Source: Dendrobium chrysotoxum (lineage: Eukaryota > Streptophyta > Magnoliopsida > Asparagales > Orchidaceae). Taken from it: a DNA stretch of 64,000 nucleotides. Made by a program: the position numbers and the translations under genes. The notes under the pieces were generated by a model. It made no database searches, had not been told where the DNA came from, and was given only the letters and a program-made list of their open reading frames with translations. The stretch covers positions 94,607,264 through 94,671,263 of the forward strand of contig CM034314.1 in NCBI GenBank assembly GCA_019925795.1. Direction: 5' to 3'. Shown here in pieces: positions 11,911 through 23,900 of this stretch; the stretch's first letter is position 1; each line of letters opens with the position of its first letter.

Positions 11911-12505
11911 TAGGGCTGCAAGTGAACCAAATGCTCGATGAGCTACTTGATGCTCGGTTTGATTAAAGCTCGTTTGTGATCGTTTAACTAACTAAACAAA
12001 CAAACTTGAACAACATTTTAAATACTCGATCCTTAAATAAACAAGCTTGAACACTAATGTGTTCGGTTCATTTATGTTCACGAACATAATCATTTGAAGT
12101 TTGTGAACAAGCTCGACATTAAGCTCGATAAAAAGCTCGATTCGTGAGGCTGACTGTGACATTCAGTAGTTCATTAAGGAAGAAAATCTAGTAGTTTATT
12201 TTGATTGCTTAGAATGGTGGAAGGCTAACTTCATATTATTGTTTGTTCAATAGGTTGTTTGCTAAATATGTTCACGAACATAGCTCGATAAAGCTTGTTT
12301 GTTTAAAGCTCGATAAGCACTAAACGAACCAAACATGAACCGAACATGAACCAAACATGAACACTCTTAAATTAAATGAACCAAACATGAACACAAACAA
12401 TAAAGCTCGAATCAAACACGAACCAAACATGAACAGGCTAATGATAAACGAACTCAAACATGAACACTCACATACTCGGCTCGGCTCGGTTCGTTTGCAG
12501 CCCTA
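11911..12505. mobile_element. hAT non-autonomous element with perfect TSD
   Basis: Ends TAGGGCTGCAAGTGAACC and, inverted, TAGGGCTGCAAACGAACC. Flanked by identical 8-bp duplications ACTGTCAG (11903-11910 and 12506-12513), the hAT signature. 595 bp. The subterminal regions are packed with GAACCAAACATGAAC-type and AAGCTCGATAA-type words in opposite orientations, likely transposase-binding repeats. No transposase. Confidence 0.9.
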
Positions 12506-12513
12506 ACTGTCAG

Positions 12514-13310
12514 AGCTAAATAAAGAACAAGTTGATAACCGGCACACGGAGACAACACCGTCACCTTCAACCAAATTTTTTTTTAATTTTCCTGAAAAGG
12601 AAAATTCTACCACAGCGTGTGGCCGCCACGCGCCTCGCTTCCCGTCACCCTCGCCCCTCGCTTCATAAGCATAACTTTCTTACCCCATGGTCCACCACGC
12701 CGACCCTTTAGCTAAAGGATTATTGACACGTAGGCAGAACAATATTTGTTGAGAGTGAGCCAGAGGAGCACCGCATGCGTGTCTGCTTCACCTTTTATTA
12801 AAAAAATATTTAGTCTGTGGAGGATGTCCCCCGTAATTCCGTACTTATAATAATTGACAAATGACGCCTACCTAATTTTCAAGATTGAGTGATCCATAGG
12901 CCATTTAAAATAAGTACATAAAATATTTAAAAAATAGCGCATTAATTACATTTTGTATATTATTTTCTTAGGTAAATTGAATAAAATATTTTTGCTCTAA
13001 GAGCAATTATTATTATTAAATTAATTTTTATTAATAATTTAGATTTTTTAAAAATTGGCTCAATTTTCTAAAGTATATCGTGTATTTTGACAGAGAAAAG
13101 ATAAGACTGCTCGCGCTCTCATTGTGCAATGCGGCAATCGATCTGATAGTTATGGAATGACGAGAATTCTCTTATTCTCGATTATCAGTGTAACGACGCC
13201 AGTTGTGCATATGGTACTATGGGCAAATTTTATATGGAGGGTGAGGTTGAGTCGGCTTATTCAAAGACATAAAGAGATGAATGAATTGAAGTGAGATTAA
13301 GATTTCGTTT
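12514..13310. other. Intergenic, no gene recognised
   Basis: Includes a GC-richer patch at 12610-12670 with no open frame I can support. The rest is AT-rich. Confidence 0.35.
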
Positions 13311-13429
13311 GAGATGACTTTTTTACTATTTTTAAAGCAGTTTTTTAGTACAAAAATTTCTAATTCATAAAATTTTTGTACTAAAAAGCTACTTTAAAAA
13401 GCAATAAGAAAGTCAACCCAAATAAAACC
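13311..13429. mobile_element. Tourist-like MITE, family 1 (copy 4)
   Basis: Palindromic, starting GATTTCGTTTGAGA and ending AATAAAACC. TAA flanks both sides (13308-13310 and 13430-13432), the 3-bp TSD of the PIF/Harbinger group. Confidence 0.8.
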
Positions 13430-13739
13430 TAAGATTCCTAGCTTTTTCTTTTTTGGAATAAGATAAAACTTTAATATTTTATGAGTAAGAACAAGTTTTT
13501 ATATTAAATTATAAATGATAGTAGTAATTGGTATATACATCACAATTTCTCATATTCATAACCTTTTTATCTTAATTTTAAAATATCTAATTTATATGAT
13601 TTAAGTTTTTGAAATTATTGCAAAATTTGATATGATTTTATGAAATATTTATCTATTCTTTATGACATTTGTAATATTATTCACCTAACAAATTTCATCT
13701 TCTTAAGCAAAATATTCGATACATTAATCTTTTGTATTA

Positions 13740-13868
13740 GGCTTCATTTGAGACAACTTTCTTGCTGCTTTTTAAAATAATTTTTAGTATAAAATTTTCT
13801 TTTTCAAAAAATTTTTACACTAAAAATCTTCTTTATAAAGCAGTATAAAAGCTGTCCCAAACGAAACA
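13740..13868. mobile_element. Tourist-like MITE, family 1 (copy 5)
   Basis: Starts GGCTTCATTTGAGAC and ends GTCCCAAACGAAACA. TTA flanks both sides (13737-13739 and 13869-13871). Confidence 0.8.
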
Positions 13869-13871
13869 TTA

Positions 13872-14231
13872 GTTCTCTCATTTTTTTAGTTAAGGATAAT
13901 TTATTTTATTTTATTTATTAAAAGTTTAGCTTCAGCACTTATTAATTTATGTCTATATGGGCAATAAAGAGTTTATTTTCATCATTTAATTGCATTTTTT
14001 TAAATAAATATCGGCAGATAAAAGGGGAAAAAACAAAAGAATTCGGTAATGGTAAAGAGATTAAAGACAAAAGCAGTACCTCTCTGCTACGTTTAGTGCT
14101 ACTAAAGTGGATATGTAAGTTGTAGTAGATAAGATAACAATTTGGTTAGTGCTTCTCTCATCACTACTTTTTGTAACTTTTTTATGAGTCATGCATGCAC
14201 GGATATTAAGGGAGCAATCATAGGTGCCTTA

Positions 14232-14263
<32 letters not shown>

Positions 14264-14302
14264 GGCGATAGAAGGGTTGGCCGCATGCAACACAACTTAA
14301 TT
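13872..14302. other. Intergenic, with a short (TA)n run
   Basis: AT-rich. TATA repeats at about 14235-14264. No gene. Confidence 0.4.
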
Positions 14303-14991
14303 TGTTGGTAGAGAGCTTAGTGTCACAGAGAGATCTTTCTTAAGTCTCCTGTGCGGTCTTAGCACTCCTTCCTTGTGCTAAGTCAGCCTTAAAACTCATA
14401 AAATGTTAGCTAGAGAGCAAAGAATGCTAGAGAGGAAGTGAATGGGAAAAAACTTCACTATTATAAGAGAATTTTACAAGTAGGGTTGGAGGGGTTTTGG
14501 GAGATATGGGAGTTGGAGGAGTTGATTACAAATGAATAGGGAGGGTCTTATTTATAGCTCTCCTCCCATACCTAAGAATCCTCTAGATTTCCCTCTATTA
14601 TACAGGAGTGTGGAGTTCTCTAAAATACTCCACATCATTCCTTACAATACACTTATATTACAATATTTTGGAGAGTTTTAGAGTATCCTAAAATACTCTC
14701 CAAGTGTCCACACCATTCTAGAATATTCTAGAGTACTCTAGAATCTTCTAGGAAACTCTAGGCTGTTCTAGAACCTTCATAAACATTCTAGAATCTTCTG
14801 GAATCTTTTAAAACCTTCTAGAATCTTTCAGAGCCTTTTAGAATCTTCTGGAATCTTCCATATACTTTTAGAACATTCCAACATCATGAACCCCATTTAG
14901 AAATGGTTCTGAAGGTCTTTTTGGCTGCAACTCAACATGTCACGCCGAAGGGGTTTGGCCAAACCTCTAGGTCCAATATTTGGGCGTGACA
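14303..14991 (-). repeat. LTR (probably Ty1/copia) with a heat-shock-element array
   Basis: Read on the - strand it starts TGTCACGCCC and ends CTACCAACA. A TATA box (TATAAATA on the - strand, plus positions about 14553-14560) lies downstream of a dense array of TTC/GAA motifs, as in a promoter-bearing LTR. The stretch after the TATA box is pyrimidine-rich leader-like. No internal coding region adjoins it and the flanking pentamers (TAATT / TTAGG) do not match, so it is a solo or truncated LTR. The copia assignment is inferred from the resemblance to heat-responsive copia LTRs. Confidence 0.6.
14716..14880 (-). promoter_or_regulatory. Array of heat-shock-element-like motifs
   Basis: From 14716 the sequence runs TTCTAGAATATTCTAGAG, then further CTC, GAA and TTC blocks, each five bases apart. 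This is the nTTCnnGAAn phasing bound by heat-shock factors. Related TTCTAGAA and TTCTGGAATC words recur to about 14880. In the LTR orientation the array lies some 150-320 bp upstream of the TATA box. Confidence 0.6.
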
Positions 14992-15830
14992 TTAGGCTAT
15001 CAATAGGGGTGTCAATTTCGGGTCACGGGTCAGGTTTGGGTTGAACCTGGAATTGACCCGGCACTATTCGGGTTAGGGTCAACCTGACCCGTTTTTGCAA
15101 ACGGGTTAATTTTTTAGACCCAAACCCGACCCGCTTCGGGTTCGGGTCAACCCGACCTGACCCGACCCATAAACGAGATTGCACGAACCACTTCTTCGAC
15201 TCCTTCGTTGTAGTTCGACTTCGCTACTTCTACGACGGGAGCTCGCTCACTGTTGTTCGGCCTCCTTTAGACTTCCGCAGTATGGAAGGAGGTGTGGAGA
15301 TTGCACGAGTCGCTTCTTCGGCTCCTTTGTTGCAATTCGACTTCGCTCCTTCGACGACGGGACTTCGACTCCTTCATTGCAGTTTGATTTCGCTCCTTCG
15401 ACGACGGGACTTCGGCTCCTTCGTTGCAGTTTGACTTCGCTCGTCCGACGCTTTGTTCAGCTTTGTTCCGACTTCCGCATGAGGTGTAGAGATTGCACGA
15501 GTCGCTTCTTCGTCTCCTTCGTTGCAATTCGACTTCGCTCCTTCGACGACGGGAGCTCACACACTGAACTTTTTTCAAGTTATTTCGGGTCATTCCCGAG
15601 TTTCTGGGTCAACCTGAACCCGACCCGATTTTATAATCGGGTCAGTTTTCCGGACCCGAACCCGAAGGGGGTTGGGTTCGGGTTGGGTTTTCGGGTCGGG
15701 TCCAATATTGACACCCCTAGCTATCAACTAACAGATCTTGAGTTTGAAACTTGCATATGTAATATATGTATGAGTTTGTGTTTAATTCACTCAAAAGTTG
15801 TCAAAAAATAGAGTTGCCCATATAGTAGAA
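14992..15830 (+). repeat. tRNA-derived SINE relic, split by a hAT element
   Basis: The joined flanks of the hAT insertion (14992-15003 plus 15728-15830) read CTATCAACTAACAGATCTTG, then GAGTTTGAAAC and ATGAGTTTGTGTTTAATT. This matches the 3' two thirds of the SINE copy at 57695-57860. The 5' part with the A box is missing at the LTR boundary. Confidence 0.55.
15004..15719. mobile_element. hAT non-autonomous element with internal tandem repeats
   Basis: Ends TAGGGGTGTCAATTTCGGG and TTGACACCCCTA. Identical 8-bp TSDs GCTATCAA at 14996-15003 and 15720-15727. Subterminal GGGTC/GACCC words (GGGTCAACCTGACCCG-like) occur in both orientations. The middle (15179-15590) holds repeated units around TTCGACTTCGCTCCTTCGAC and GAGATTGCACGAGTCGCTTC. 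These create overlapping frames of 210 and 108 codons that I do not regard as genes. Confidence 0.9.
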
Positions 15831-16171
15831 TATATATGGTGTAAGGCAGCCATGAATAGTTATGGGTGGAAGACTATTATAAGCTCTTGCAATGGACCCC
15901 ATTGTGAGGGTTAATATGATCTTGACACACCAGTAGTAAGATTTACGGCACTTGTACATGGGAAGGAAGTCTGAATTCAAACTGTAATAAGAGTTTAAAA
16001 CATCAGTAAGGAAAGATATTAGGAGGTGCGCGCATATCCAAAGTGTTATTTTTGTAGCAACTTAGCTCACATGTACGTGAGATATTGCTTGTTTCAATTC
16101 AGCTATGCTAATACTAAGATGAATCTAATATAATTTTATACTTTTTGGAGTAATTTTTCATCAGTTCATAT
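15831..16171. other. Intergenic, no gene recognised
   Basis: No repeat ends or open frames of note. Confidence 0.4.
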
Positions 16172-17710
16172 TGATATATCATCAAAATTTATCTTGATCA
16201 TGCACGAATCTCGAGGCAAAATCAAGTTGGAATCTTCACAAATTAAATCGAAGACCATCTTAATTTCGATTTTAGCAAACTTATAGTCAAACTGAACGTC
16301 TCAAAAATACGAACCCAACGACACCAAATTCGACTCAATCCGAGCCCGAATGAGTCCAAATCAAAGACCCAAAGCGCATTTGGAAGGTTCAAACCATAAT
16401 TTGAATTACCAAACGGTTTCCAAACGTGACATGCTTATAGTCGAATCGAGCGGCTGGACGAGATGAGTCCAACGAGCCCAGAATCGCTGAATTCTGATAT
16501 CATTAAGGCATTCAAATGATCATTAAATGATCCATGATCAAGGGGATCAATATCGGCCGTCCATTCAAAGCACTCCCATTTGGACCATGATTCTCAACAT
16601 ATTTACAAGCCATGCCACTCTCAAAAAACTATAAATAGCCCCCATTTCTTCACATGAAGGGGAGGAGGAGGAGAATGGAAGAGCTTGGGAGCTTCCTCTC
16701 TGCCGGCCACCGCCAGACTTCTGCCAGTCCGCCGACCACTGCCGGACTTCCACCGGCCACCGCCAGACTTCTGCCAGTCCGCCGACCACTGCCGGACTTC
16801 CGCCGACCACCGCTGAACTTCTGCCAGTTTGCCGGCCACTGCCGGACTTCAGCTCGTTCGACGAACTTCCGCCTGTTCGTCGACCACCTTCGGAGTTCTT
16901 CCCGACCATCGCCGGACTTCCGCCAGTCCGCCGCCACAGCCAGAGTTGTTCCCGGCCACCGCCGAACTTCCGCCAATCCGCCGGCCATCGCTGGAGTTTC
17001 TTCCCAACCACCGATGGACTTTCGCTAGTCTGCCGAACACCGACAAAGTTCTTCCTGACCATTGCCGGACTTCTGCCAGTCTGCCGACCACCACTGGAGT
17101 TCTTCCTGACCATCGCCTGACTTCCGCTAGTCCGCAGACAACCGCCAGACTTTTGCCAGTCCGCTGACCACCCCCGAACTTCCGCTAATCCTCCAGACCC
17201 TCCGTCGCTTGCCGACTATGGTCCTTCTGACCACCATCGCCAAACTACGGTCCTCCCGACCTCCGTTGTCCGCTGACTACGGTCTTTCCGACCTCCGTCG
17301 CCCGCCGACTACGATTCTTCTAACCATCGCCGCCCAATTACGATCCTTCTGACCTACATCACTCGTCGACTATGATTTTGCCACCCCAAATGAACATATT
17401 AATGTTGATTCTTCCAACTCCCAGCATATAATGTACTCTGTATGATGTATATTTACTACATCGAGCCAAGACCTTCCTTTTAAGGAAGGGCCTCATTTGT
17501 AATCAACTACAAATACTAGTGGATTCATTCAAACTGGGCCAGGCCCCGTGGTTTTTCCCTTTTTCAGGGGTTTCCACGTAAAAACTTATGGTGTCTTTTA
17601 TGAGCTCTACACCGCTACTTATTTATTTTTTTGTGTGCTGGATCTTCGTACAAAGCTAGGACGTTAAACTTAATATATCTCTACTGCCGCGAATATTCCA
17701 GGACGTAACA
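16172..17710 (+). repeat. Solo LTR of the Tat-lineage gypsy family (LTR-A)
   Basis: Starts TGATATATCATCAAAA and ends GGACGTAACA. Flanked by identical CATAT pentamers (16167-16171 and 17711-17715). The first 400 bp and last 250 bp align with the LTRs of the full element at 36617-47632. TATA box TATAAATA at 16631. Between about 16690 and 17370 it holds GC-rich tandem repeats (CCGGCCACCGCCAGACTTC-type, then GGTCTTTCCGACCTCCGTCG-type). Several long frames over these repeats on both strands are artefacts. Confidence 0.9.
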
Positions 17711-17715
17711 CATAT

Positions 17716-19281
17716 AATCATATCCAAATATGAATGCGCTCAAAGCCAAAATACACCACACATATTTTGTCTTAAATCTTTACTTTTATAGCACTTAAAA
17801 CTTTCCTCTTCTCAGTGTTGAATTCTTCATATCTTCTTTTCTTTTACAAAAAGCTACTTATTTGATTTATGAGACCCACACGTAAGCCATCACAAGTGCT
17901 TTTAGTTTCTAATGAACAATCTTCCATGACAAAATTACATTGAAGATTTACAGCAAATTTGCAGCAGGTTTGAATATCTCTCATCATAAACTAAATGTTC
18001 TATTGCGCTCTACTGAATTCCATCCATTTACAGTAAATCAATATTCTGTCACAACACAATAATGTAAATTTTTTATATCATTTAACCCTAAACTTTATAT
18101 CTTCATGATTCCAAAATAATAATATTTTGATATTAATTATCTGCAACTTCATTGTTTTAACCAATCTGACAGGTCCAATAAGGCTTTGATACATCAGCAG
18201 CTAGCACTGAAAGGTGCCAGGTGCGTGTAAATTATAATTACTTGGTGAAGAAGCATTGACTGCAAAACCATAATGGAAATCCTACTTAGACCAACTTGTT
18301 TCCATAGCACTTTAATGAACTCCACTGCATAACACGTTGGCCTTAAAATGGCCGCTGAAGGCTCTTCTGATGTGAATTCGTGGACCTGTGATCATCAGAA
18401 ACTTCAGAGAAGGAAGAAGAAGATGGGAGAAATGGCTCTTCATGCATGGCTTTTGATGCTGAAGGTGGAAACTTTGGAGATATTCTAAGAAAGGAAAGAT
18501 AAGATCTATCTATTAAGCTTGCTAAGGTATTCATTATCATATGTGCATATGTTCATGTCATGCTTAATTTCTATTTTATAATGCATTAGATTTTTTTTCA
18601 ATGGTGTAAAATTTATCATCATGATATCATCTTCATGTAATTATGTTATGCATGCATGCATGATGAAAACTATCATGTATGTCGTTTACAAATCATACCT
18701 CCTCATACATCAATCATGTCATATAAATAAGCATGCCAAAAAAAAAATATTTTTACTTTTTTTTTTCATTATTCGTTTTCTATATTAATTTATATTTTTA
18801 ATTTTGTTTTTTCTAATTAGAAGCATCAAAATTATAATCCTTGCTATTGAATTAAAGTAAAATTAGTGCTTATAAGTAGCTCAACTTGACTTAATAAATG
18901 GATCGTGACTTAAATTTAGTGAGTTAATATTTGTTAGTAATTTGTTTTAATTATACTAAAATCATTTTTCATAAGATAGATAAGTTAAATTAAAAAATAT
19001 ATAATAAAATTTAATAATATGATAAAATTATGTAAAGTAACATAATAAGTATCATCATAAATATGTAATTGGTATGATTTTGTCAATCTTTTGAATTTTA
19101 TATTGAATTTTAAAATATAATATTTATATTTTTTAGATATTTAAGTCATTAAGACAAATTCACACAAATATTATATACGTAAATTTTTTATTCAAAATCT
19201 CTTAATTAATAGTCAAAACACCAAATAAACATATCAAAATATTTTCAAATCACACACACCATTCAAAATTTAGAGCTGTTC
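17716..19281. other. AT-rich intergenic DNA
   Basis: No gene I can defend. A 65-codon - strand frame (18540-18343) has a Ser-rich middle but no signal peptide or peptide-hormone motif I recognise. Poly-T and poly-A tracts near 18740-18830. Confidence 0.35.
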
Positions 19282-19295
19282 AACTAAATGACTCG

Positions 19296-19523
19296 ACTCC
19301 ACCGAGCTTAGCTGGGTTGTTGGGCAAGCGTGGTTTGGAACCCCCAACTCACGTTCGATTCTCCTCTTAAGCGGTGCGACTCCTTAAGTGATCAGAAAAT
19401 AAGTGTCTGATCTGACACCTGTGGGGCTAATTGCCGCTAGATCCGCCGATGGATTAGTTTCTCCGCAAGCGCCTCCTCTACAGAGATGACATGGGTAGAT
19501 ACCCGTTCAAAAATTAAAAAAAA
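19296..19523 (+). mobile_element. tRNA-derived SINE with 14-bp TSD
   Basis: AACTAAATGACTCG flanks both sides exactly (19282-19295 and 19524-19537). The head has pol III-like boxes: TAGCTGGGTTGTTGGGC (A-box-like) and ACGTTCGATTC (B-box-like) about 40 bp later. It ends in an A-rich tail. 228 bp. It lies about 1.5 kb upstream of the MATE start codon. Confidence 0.85.
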
Positions 19524-19537
19524 AACTAAATGACTCG

Positions 19538-20989
19538 CATCTGAATCCTCCCACCCATGGCCACCGCTAACACGTGGCATCGTAAAGACTAAAGACTACT
19601 ACACGTAAGATGGCGCGAAGTCGGTTCCCGACCTAGTCTGAGCATCGCCTGAAATCCAAAAAAAACAAAAAATCCCAGGCCCCAAATTTCCTGTGCTTGT
19701 TGCTACCATTATTCAAACTTTCAAAGATTTCAGGTCGAGGTCGAGCAGATGGGGAGCATCGGAATCTCCTCCGTCCCAACTATACAAAAAATTGTTCTTT
19801 GCAGTGGAGTTCAAAGTTCCACGGGCGACAACTCATGGAAGTCGGATTCTATGAGATGCTCCTCGGAATGGAGACGGTCCTGGAACTCAATTCGAGCAAC
19901 GAAAGCGAGGGAGCATTCCATTGTTGCTTTAAAGCTCATGAATCGGAGCATTTCCAGGCTTCTGGCATCTTAACCTTTGTGTGTATTCTCCTTAACGTAT
20001 ATGGGACGCTGAGACTGAGACAAAGCTGAATTTTGTATCTTGGGGAGGTGGATTTCCTTTTTGTTATGTTGGTTGATAGCCAGTGGAAGAAAGCAGTGAA
20101 ATTGGGTGAATTCGTATGATTTTATCTTGTTTCCGGTCTTTCTTTCACTTTCTTCCTCTCTGAAGTCATCTCCTGCTCTTGAATGTTTTGTTTGACTGCT
20201 TGGACGTACGAGATCCATAAGTTTAGACTCGAGTTTTTTGCGGCCTCTTCTTAAATTTTGGAATTTTCTGACAATTTTGTATGTGGGAGCAGTTATGGAG
20301 GCCTTTCATGCGCTGCTACGTTGCCAAGTCGCTCAATAATTAAGCTGTGGGGAGTTTGATTCGGAAGGACAGAATCTAATTGGGACATCAAAGTTTTTTT
20401 TTAGCAAATTTAATCTCAAAACATAATCCAAAATTTCATGTTTGGAAACCTAAACTATCAATCAATATACTAAAGTGGGCTACATCAGTGTGATTCCCTT
20501 TTTCCCATATTATGGAATTCTTATTCCTTTGATGCCGCTCTGATTTTTTTTAATTTCTATTTCTTTTTTTTAACCCGAATGGTATTTTGTTTTCCTTACA
20601 AGAATCTGCCAGACTGATAGCTACAGTTTTGTCGGCTACAGGGGATTCACAGAACTTGGGTGGGCTTCACGTATAGCCTTTGCATTTAAAAAGCCATTGT
20701 TTTTCTTTTATTTTTCATGCTAGAAGACACTTGCATGATAAGTTTTCCTGTTAACATCAGGATTCACATTTGAAGACTTTTCTAGCCGAAGTATGCTTTT
20801 ACCAGCTTATTGTTTTCTTTAGATTTCGACATGCATTTGAGTCCATTGCTCTTCTAGGCATTTGTCTCCTGCATAACCACATGTCATTAACTGCAGGAGG
20901 ATTTATTATAACTTTACAGTGAGTTCTAGCTAGCTGCTAAAGAAATCTGGAACCTCAGCTTTTGTTCTCACTTAGAGGGTCATTTACTT
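19538..20989 (+). promoter_or_regulatory. Upstream and leader region of the MATE gene
   Basis: Contains a G-box-like ACACGTGGC at about 19570. The segment 19690-20000 is less AT-rich than its surroundings and holds overlapping frames of 110 and 74 codons (19697 and 19749) with no recognised domain. It could be a 5' untranslated exon. A possible acceptor CACTTAG lies at about 20967-20973, 16 bases before the start codon. No clear TATA box. An in-frame TAG near 20928 supports the ATG at 20990. Confidence 0.3.
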
Positions 20990-23900
20990 ATGGAAAACAC
21001 CCATGATTCATCAAATAAGGTACTTTGTGTCCAAGATAATCTAAATGAAACAAGAAGCACACCTCATGTACCGGTGAATGAGAGTGAGGCTACAACTAAC
21101 GATAAAACTTTGGATGGTGTTCCAATTCTATCTGCTCCGGTAATTCCAAGGAAGACCGGAATTTATCTTTTCTTCCAGGACATACGGTAAGAGTTTCTGA
21201 TTTACATGATCTCAACTCTATGCATTTTGATGTTAAGATATAAGCACTATGCTGAATCTGCATATTGATGAGGCAGTTTCGTAATTGCCTGTCAAAATGT
21301 TGCTATGGCTTAAACAAGATACCCATTTTGTTCTTCAGTCATAGTTAACTGCTGAGGGGTTTATGTTTATTCTATTACTGACTGCTCTAATTTTGGGTAA
21401 TGTTTATATTACATTTTCCATACTGTGAATGTATTTAAGCCACTGTATTTTTCATGTTTGAATGATCAGCTGTGTCTTCAAGTTGGATGAGTTAGGTAAG
21501 GAGGTTGCAAGAATTGCAATTCCTGCAGCACTGGCTCTAGCAGCTGATCCTCTTGCTTCCTTGATCGATACTGCATTTATTGGCCGATTAGGTTTGTCCC
21601 TGATCCTGAAATTTTCCTTTATTTATGCTAAGGATTTTTCTACATGCAACAATAATAATTATCCAATTTTAATAGAAGCACCACCACCACCATCATCGTC
21701 ATCATAATAGCTTTCTCCGAACTATGTGAGGGTGGCTCTAGTTTTAATAAAATTAATTTCATAATGTCTTCCTGCTCATAGTTTGCTTAGAAGTTTTTTT
21801 TTTTCTCCTAAAAGACAAGCTAAAGAAAATAGATGTTACTAATTGCTTGTACACAATTTTAAATTTTTTTTCTTATTGCGTGATGGAAGGTGATCTTTGG
21901 TTCTTCAAGTTGGATTTTTTTGTAGCTTACAGCCGAATCCTGATGCCAACAGTTCAAGAAGCAATAAGTCAGTGTCCAACTCAAGAGTTTTCCTCTCGAA
22001 AAGGACCTCCAATGCTCATATTAGTAACTATGAGAGAGGGTCTATTTGTTGAATGGTAAGAGGATCATGTGCTGTTGGAATTTAAGAGCTGGAATGGTAA
22101 ACCTCAAATCGCCCTGGAGGGCTCTTGATGTGGGGAAGCTGAACTCTTAGGATCCATAAGAGGCAAAGAACTTGGAAGCTAGAGGATTTCCTTGGACTTT
22201 TAAAACTTTCTTGAAATAAAGAGATCCATTAAATTGACTAACCTTGAACTGATTTATAGTCCTGTTTGGGGATATCTAGGAATAGTCAAGTAGTGTCAAA
22301 ATACATGGAACACACGACTATGATTAGATTGGCTTTGTTTAAATTTGTTCAAGATAGAAAAGTCTGGTTTTCTTCCATTTTGGATTGACAGGTGTAGCCA
22401 ATAGCCTCCATGCATAGATGACCTTCTCAGGTGTAGAAGGGGTCGATTTTATTGGGCTTCCTTTGGTATAGGTGACAGCTTAGTTGATTAAGTTGTCTTA
22501 GAATGTATGAAATGGAGAGCAGTCACATGTCAGCGACGTTATGAAGTTTCATCCTCCTGAGAGAAAGGGTGGTGCTTCCTCGGTTAGTCACTACAGTTCA
22601 GACATTCTGCTCCTGGTAAAAAATATGAGGTTGATCGCATCATGAGAGTAGTTCCAAATAATAGCGCACAATACAGACAATGCTGCAGGAATAATTCAAG
22701 GAAATTTTGAGGCACTTTTAAATTCAATTGGACAAAAATTACTGCCCCTACCAAACTTATTTATGTAGGTCAGTGAGCATAATTGATGTTTTACATGTGG
22801 AAGTGATCCAATTTACTTCATATAACAACTTACACTTGTTGCGTCCCGGAATATTCGCGGAGATTGAGAAATATAAAGTTTAACATCTTAGCTTTGTACA
22901 AAGATCCAGCACACAATCAAATAAAAGAGAAGGGTGTAGCGTTCAGAAGAAACGCCAGAGTTTTTACGTGGAAACTCCTAAAAGGGGAAAAAAATCACGG
23001 GGCTTGGCCCAGTTTGAATGAGTCCACTAGTGTTTGCAGTCGATTACCAATAAAGCTCTTCCTTAGGGGGAAGGCCTTTGCTTGATATAGCAAATATACA
23101 TCATGTGGAGTGCATTACATGGTGGGAATTGGAAGAATCAGTATTGACATGCTTGTTTGATCGGCAGGACCATAGTCGGCAGGCGACGGAGGTTAGAAGT
23201 ACCGTTATCTGGCGACAGAGGTCGGAAAGACCGTAGTCGGCGGGCGACGGAGGTTAGAAAAACCGTAATCTGACGACGGATGTAGGAAGGGCCGTAGTCG
23301 GCAGGCGACGGAGGTTAGAAGGACCGTTATCTGATGACGGAGGTCGGAAGGATCGTAGTTGGTGGGCGACAGAGGTTGGAAAGACCGTAGTTTGGCGATG
23401 GAGGTCCAAAAGGCTGTAGTCAGCGGGCGACAAAGGTCGGAAAGACTGTAGTTTCGCGACGGTTGTCGGGAGAAAATCCGACGATAATCGGTGGCCTTAC
23501 GTAAGTCCAACAATAATTGGTGGTCGGGCATAAATCCGGCAATAGTTGGTGGCCGGGTGGAAGTCTGGCGACAATTGGTGGTCAGGAGTAAGTCCAAAGA
23601 CAGTCGGTGGCCGGGCGTTGGTCGATGAGGAGCTTGGTGACAAGAGAGATCTCAGATTTCTCTTCCTCTCCTCTCTTCTTTCTCTTCTTTGCTCCCCTAC
23701 TTCCTCCCTTCTTCCTCCCTCATTCCTCCTCAATGAAGAATGAGGGGCCTATTTATAGTTTTTTGAGAGGGGCATGACCAGTAAATAGAGAGGAGATCAA
23801 GGCATGTTGGGAGTGTTTTGAATAGAGGGCCGATATCGACTCCTTTGATCATGGACCGTTTATCGATATTTGAGTGCCTTAATGATGTCAGAATTCGATG

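Noticed and set aside
16565..17167. Six overlapping open frames on both strands, up to 182 codons
   Set aside because: They lie over GC-rich tandem repeats inside a solo LTR. A repeat whose period is a multiple of three keeps all frames open.
18343..18540. 65-codon - strand frame as a small secreted peptide
   Set aside because: No signal peptide and no CLE, CEP, IDA or PIP-type C-terminal motif.
19697..20029. Frames of 110 and 74 codons as a first coding exon of the MATE gene
   Set aside because: No donor site joins them in frame to exon 1, and a stop lies upstream of the ATG at 20990. More likely leader sequence.
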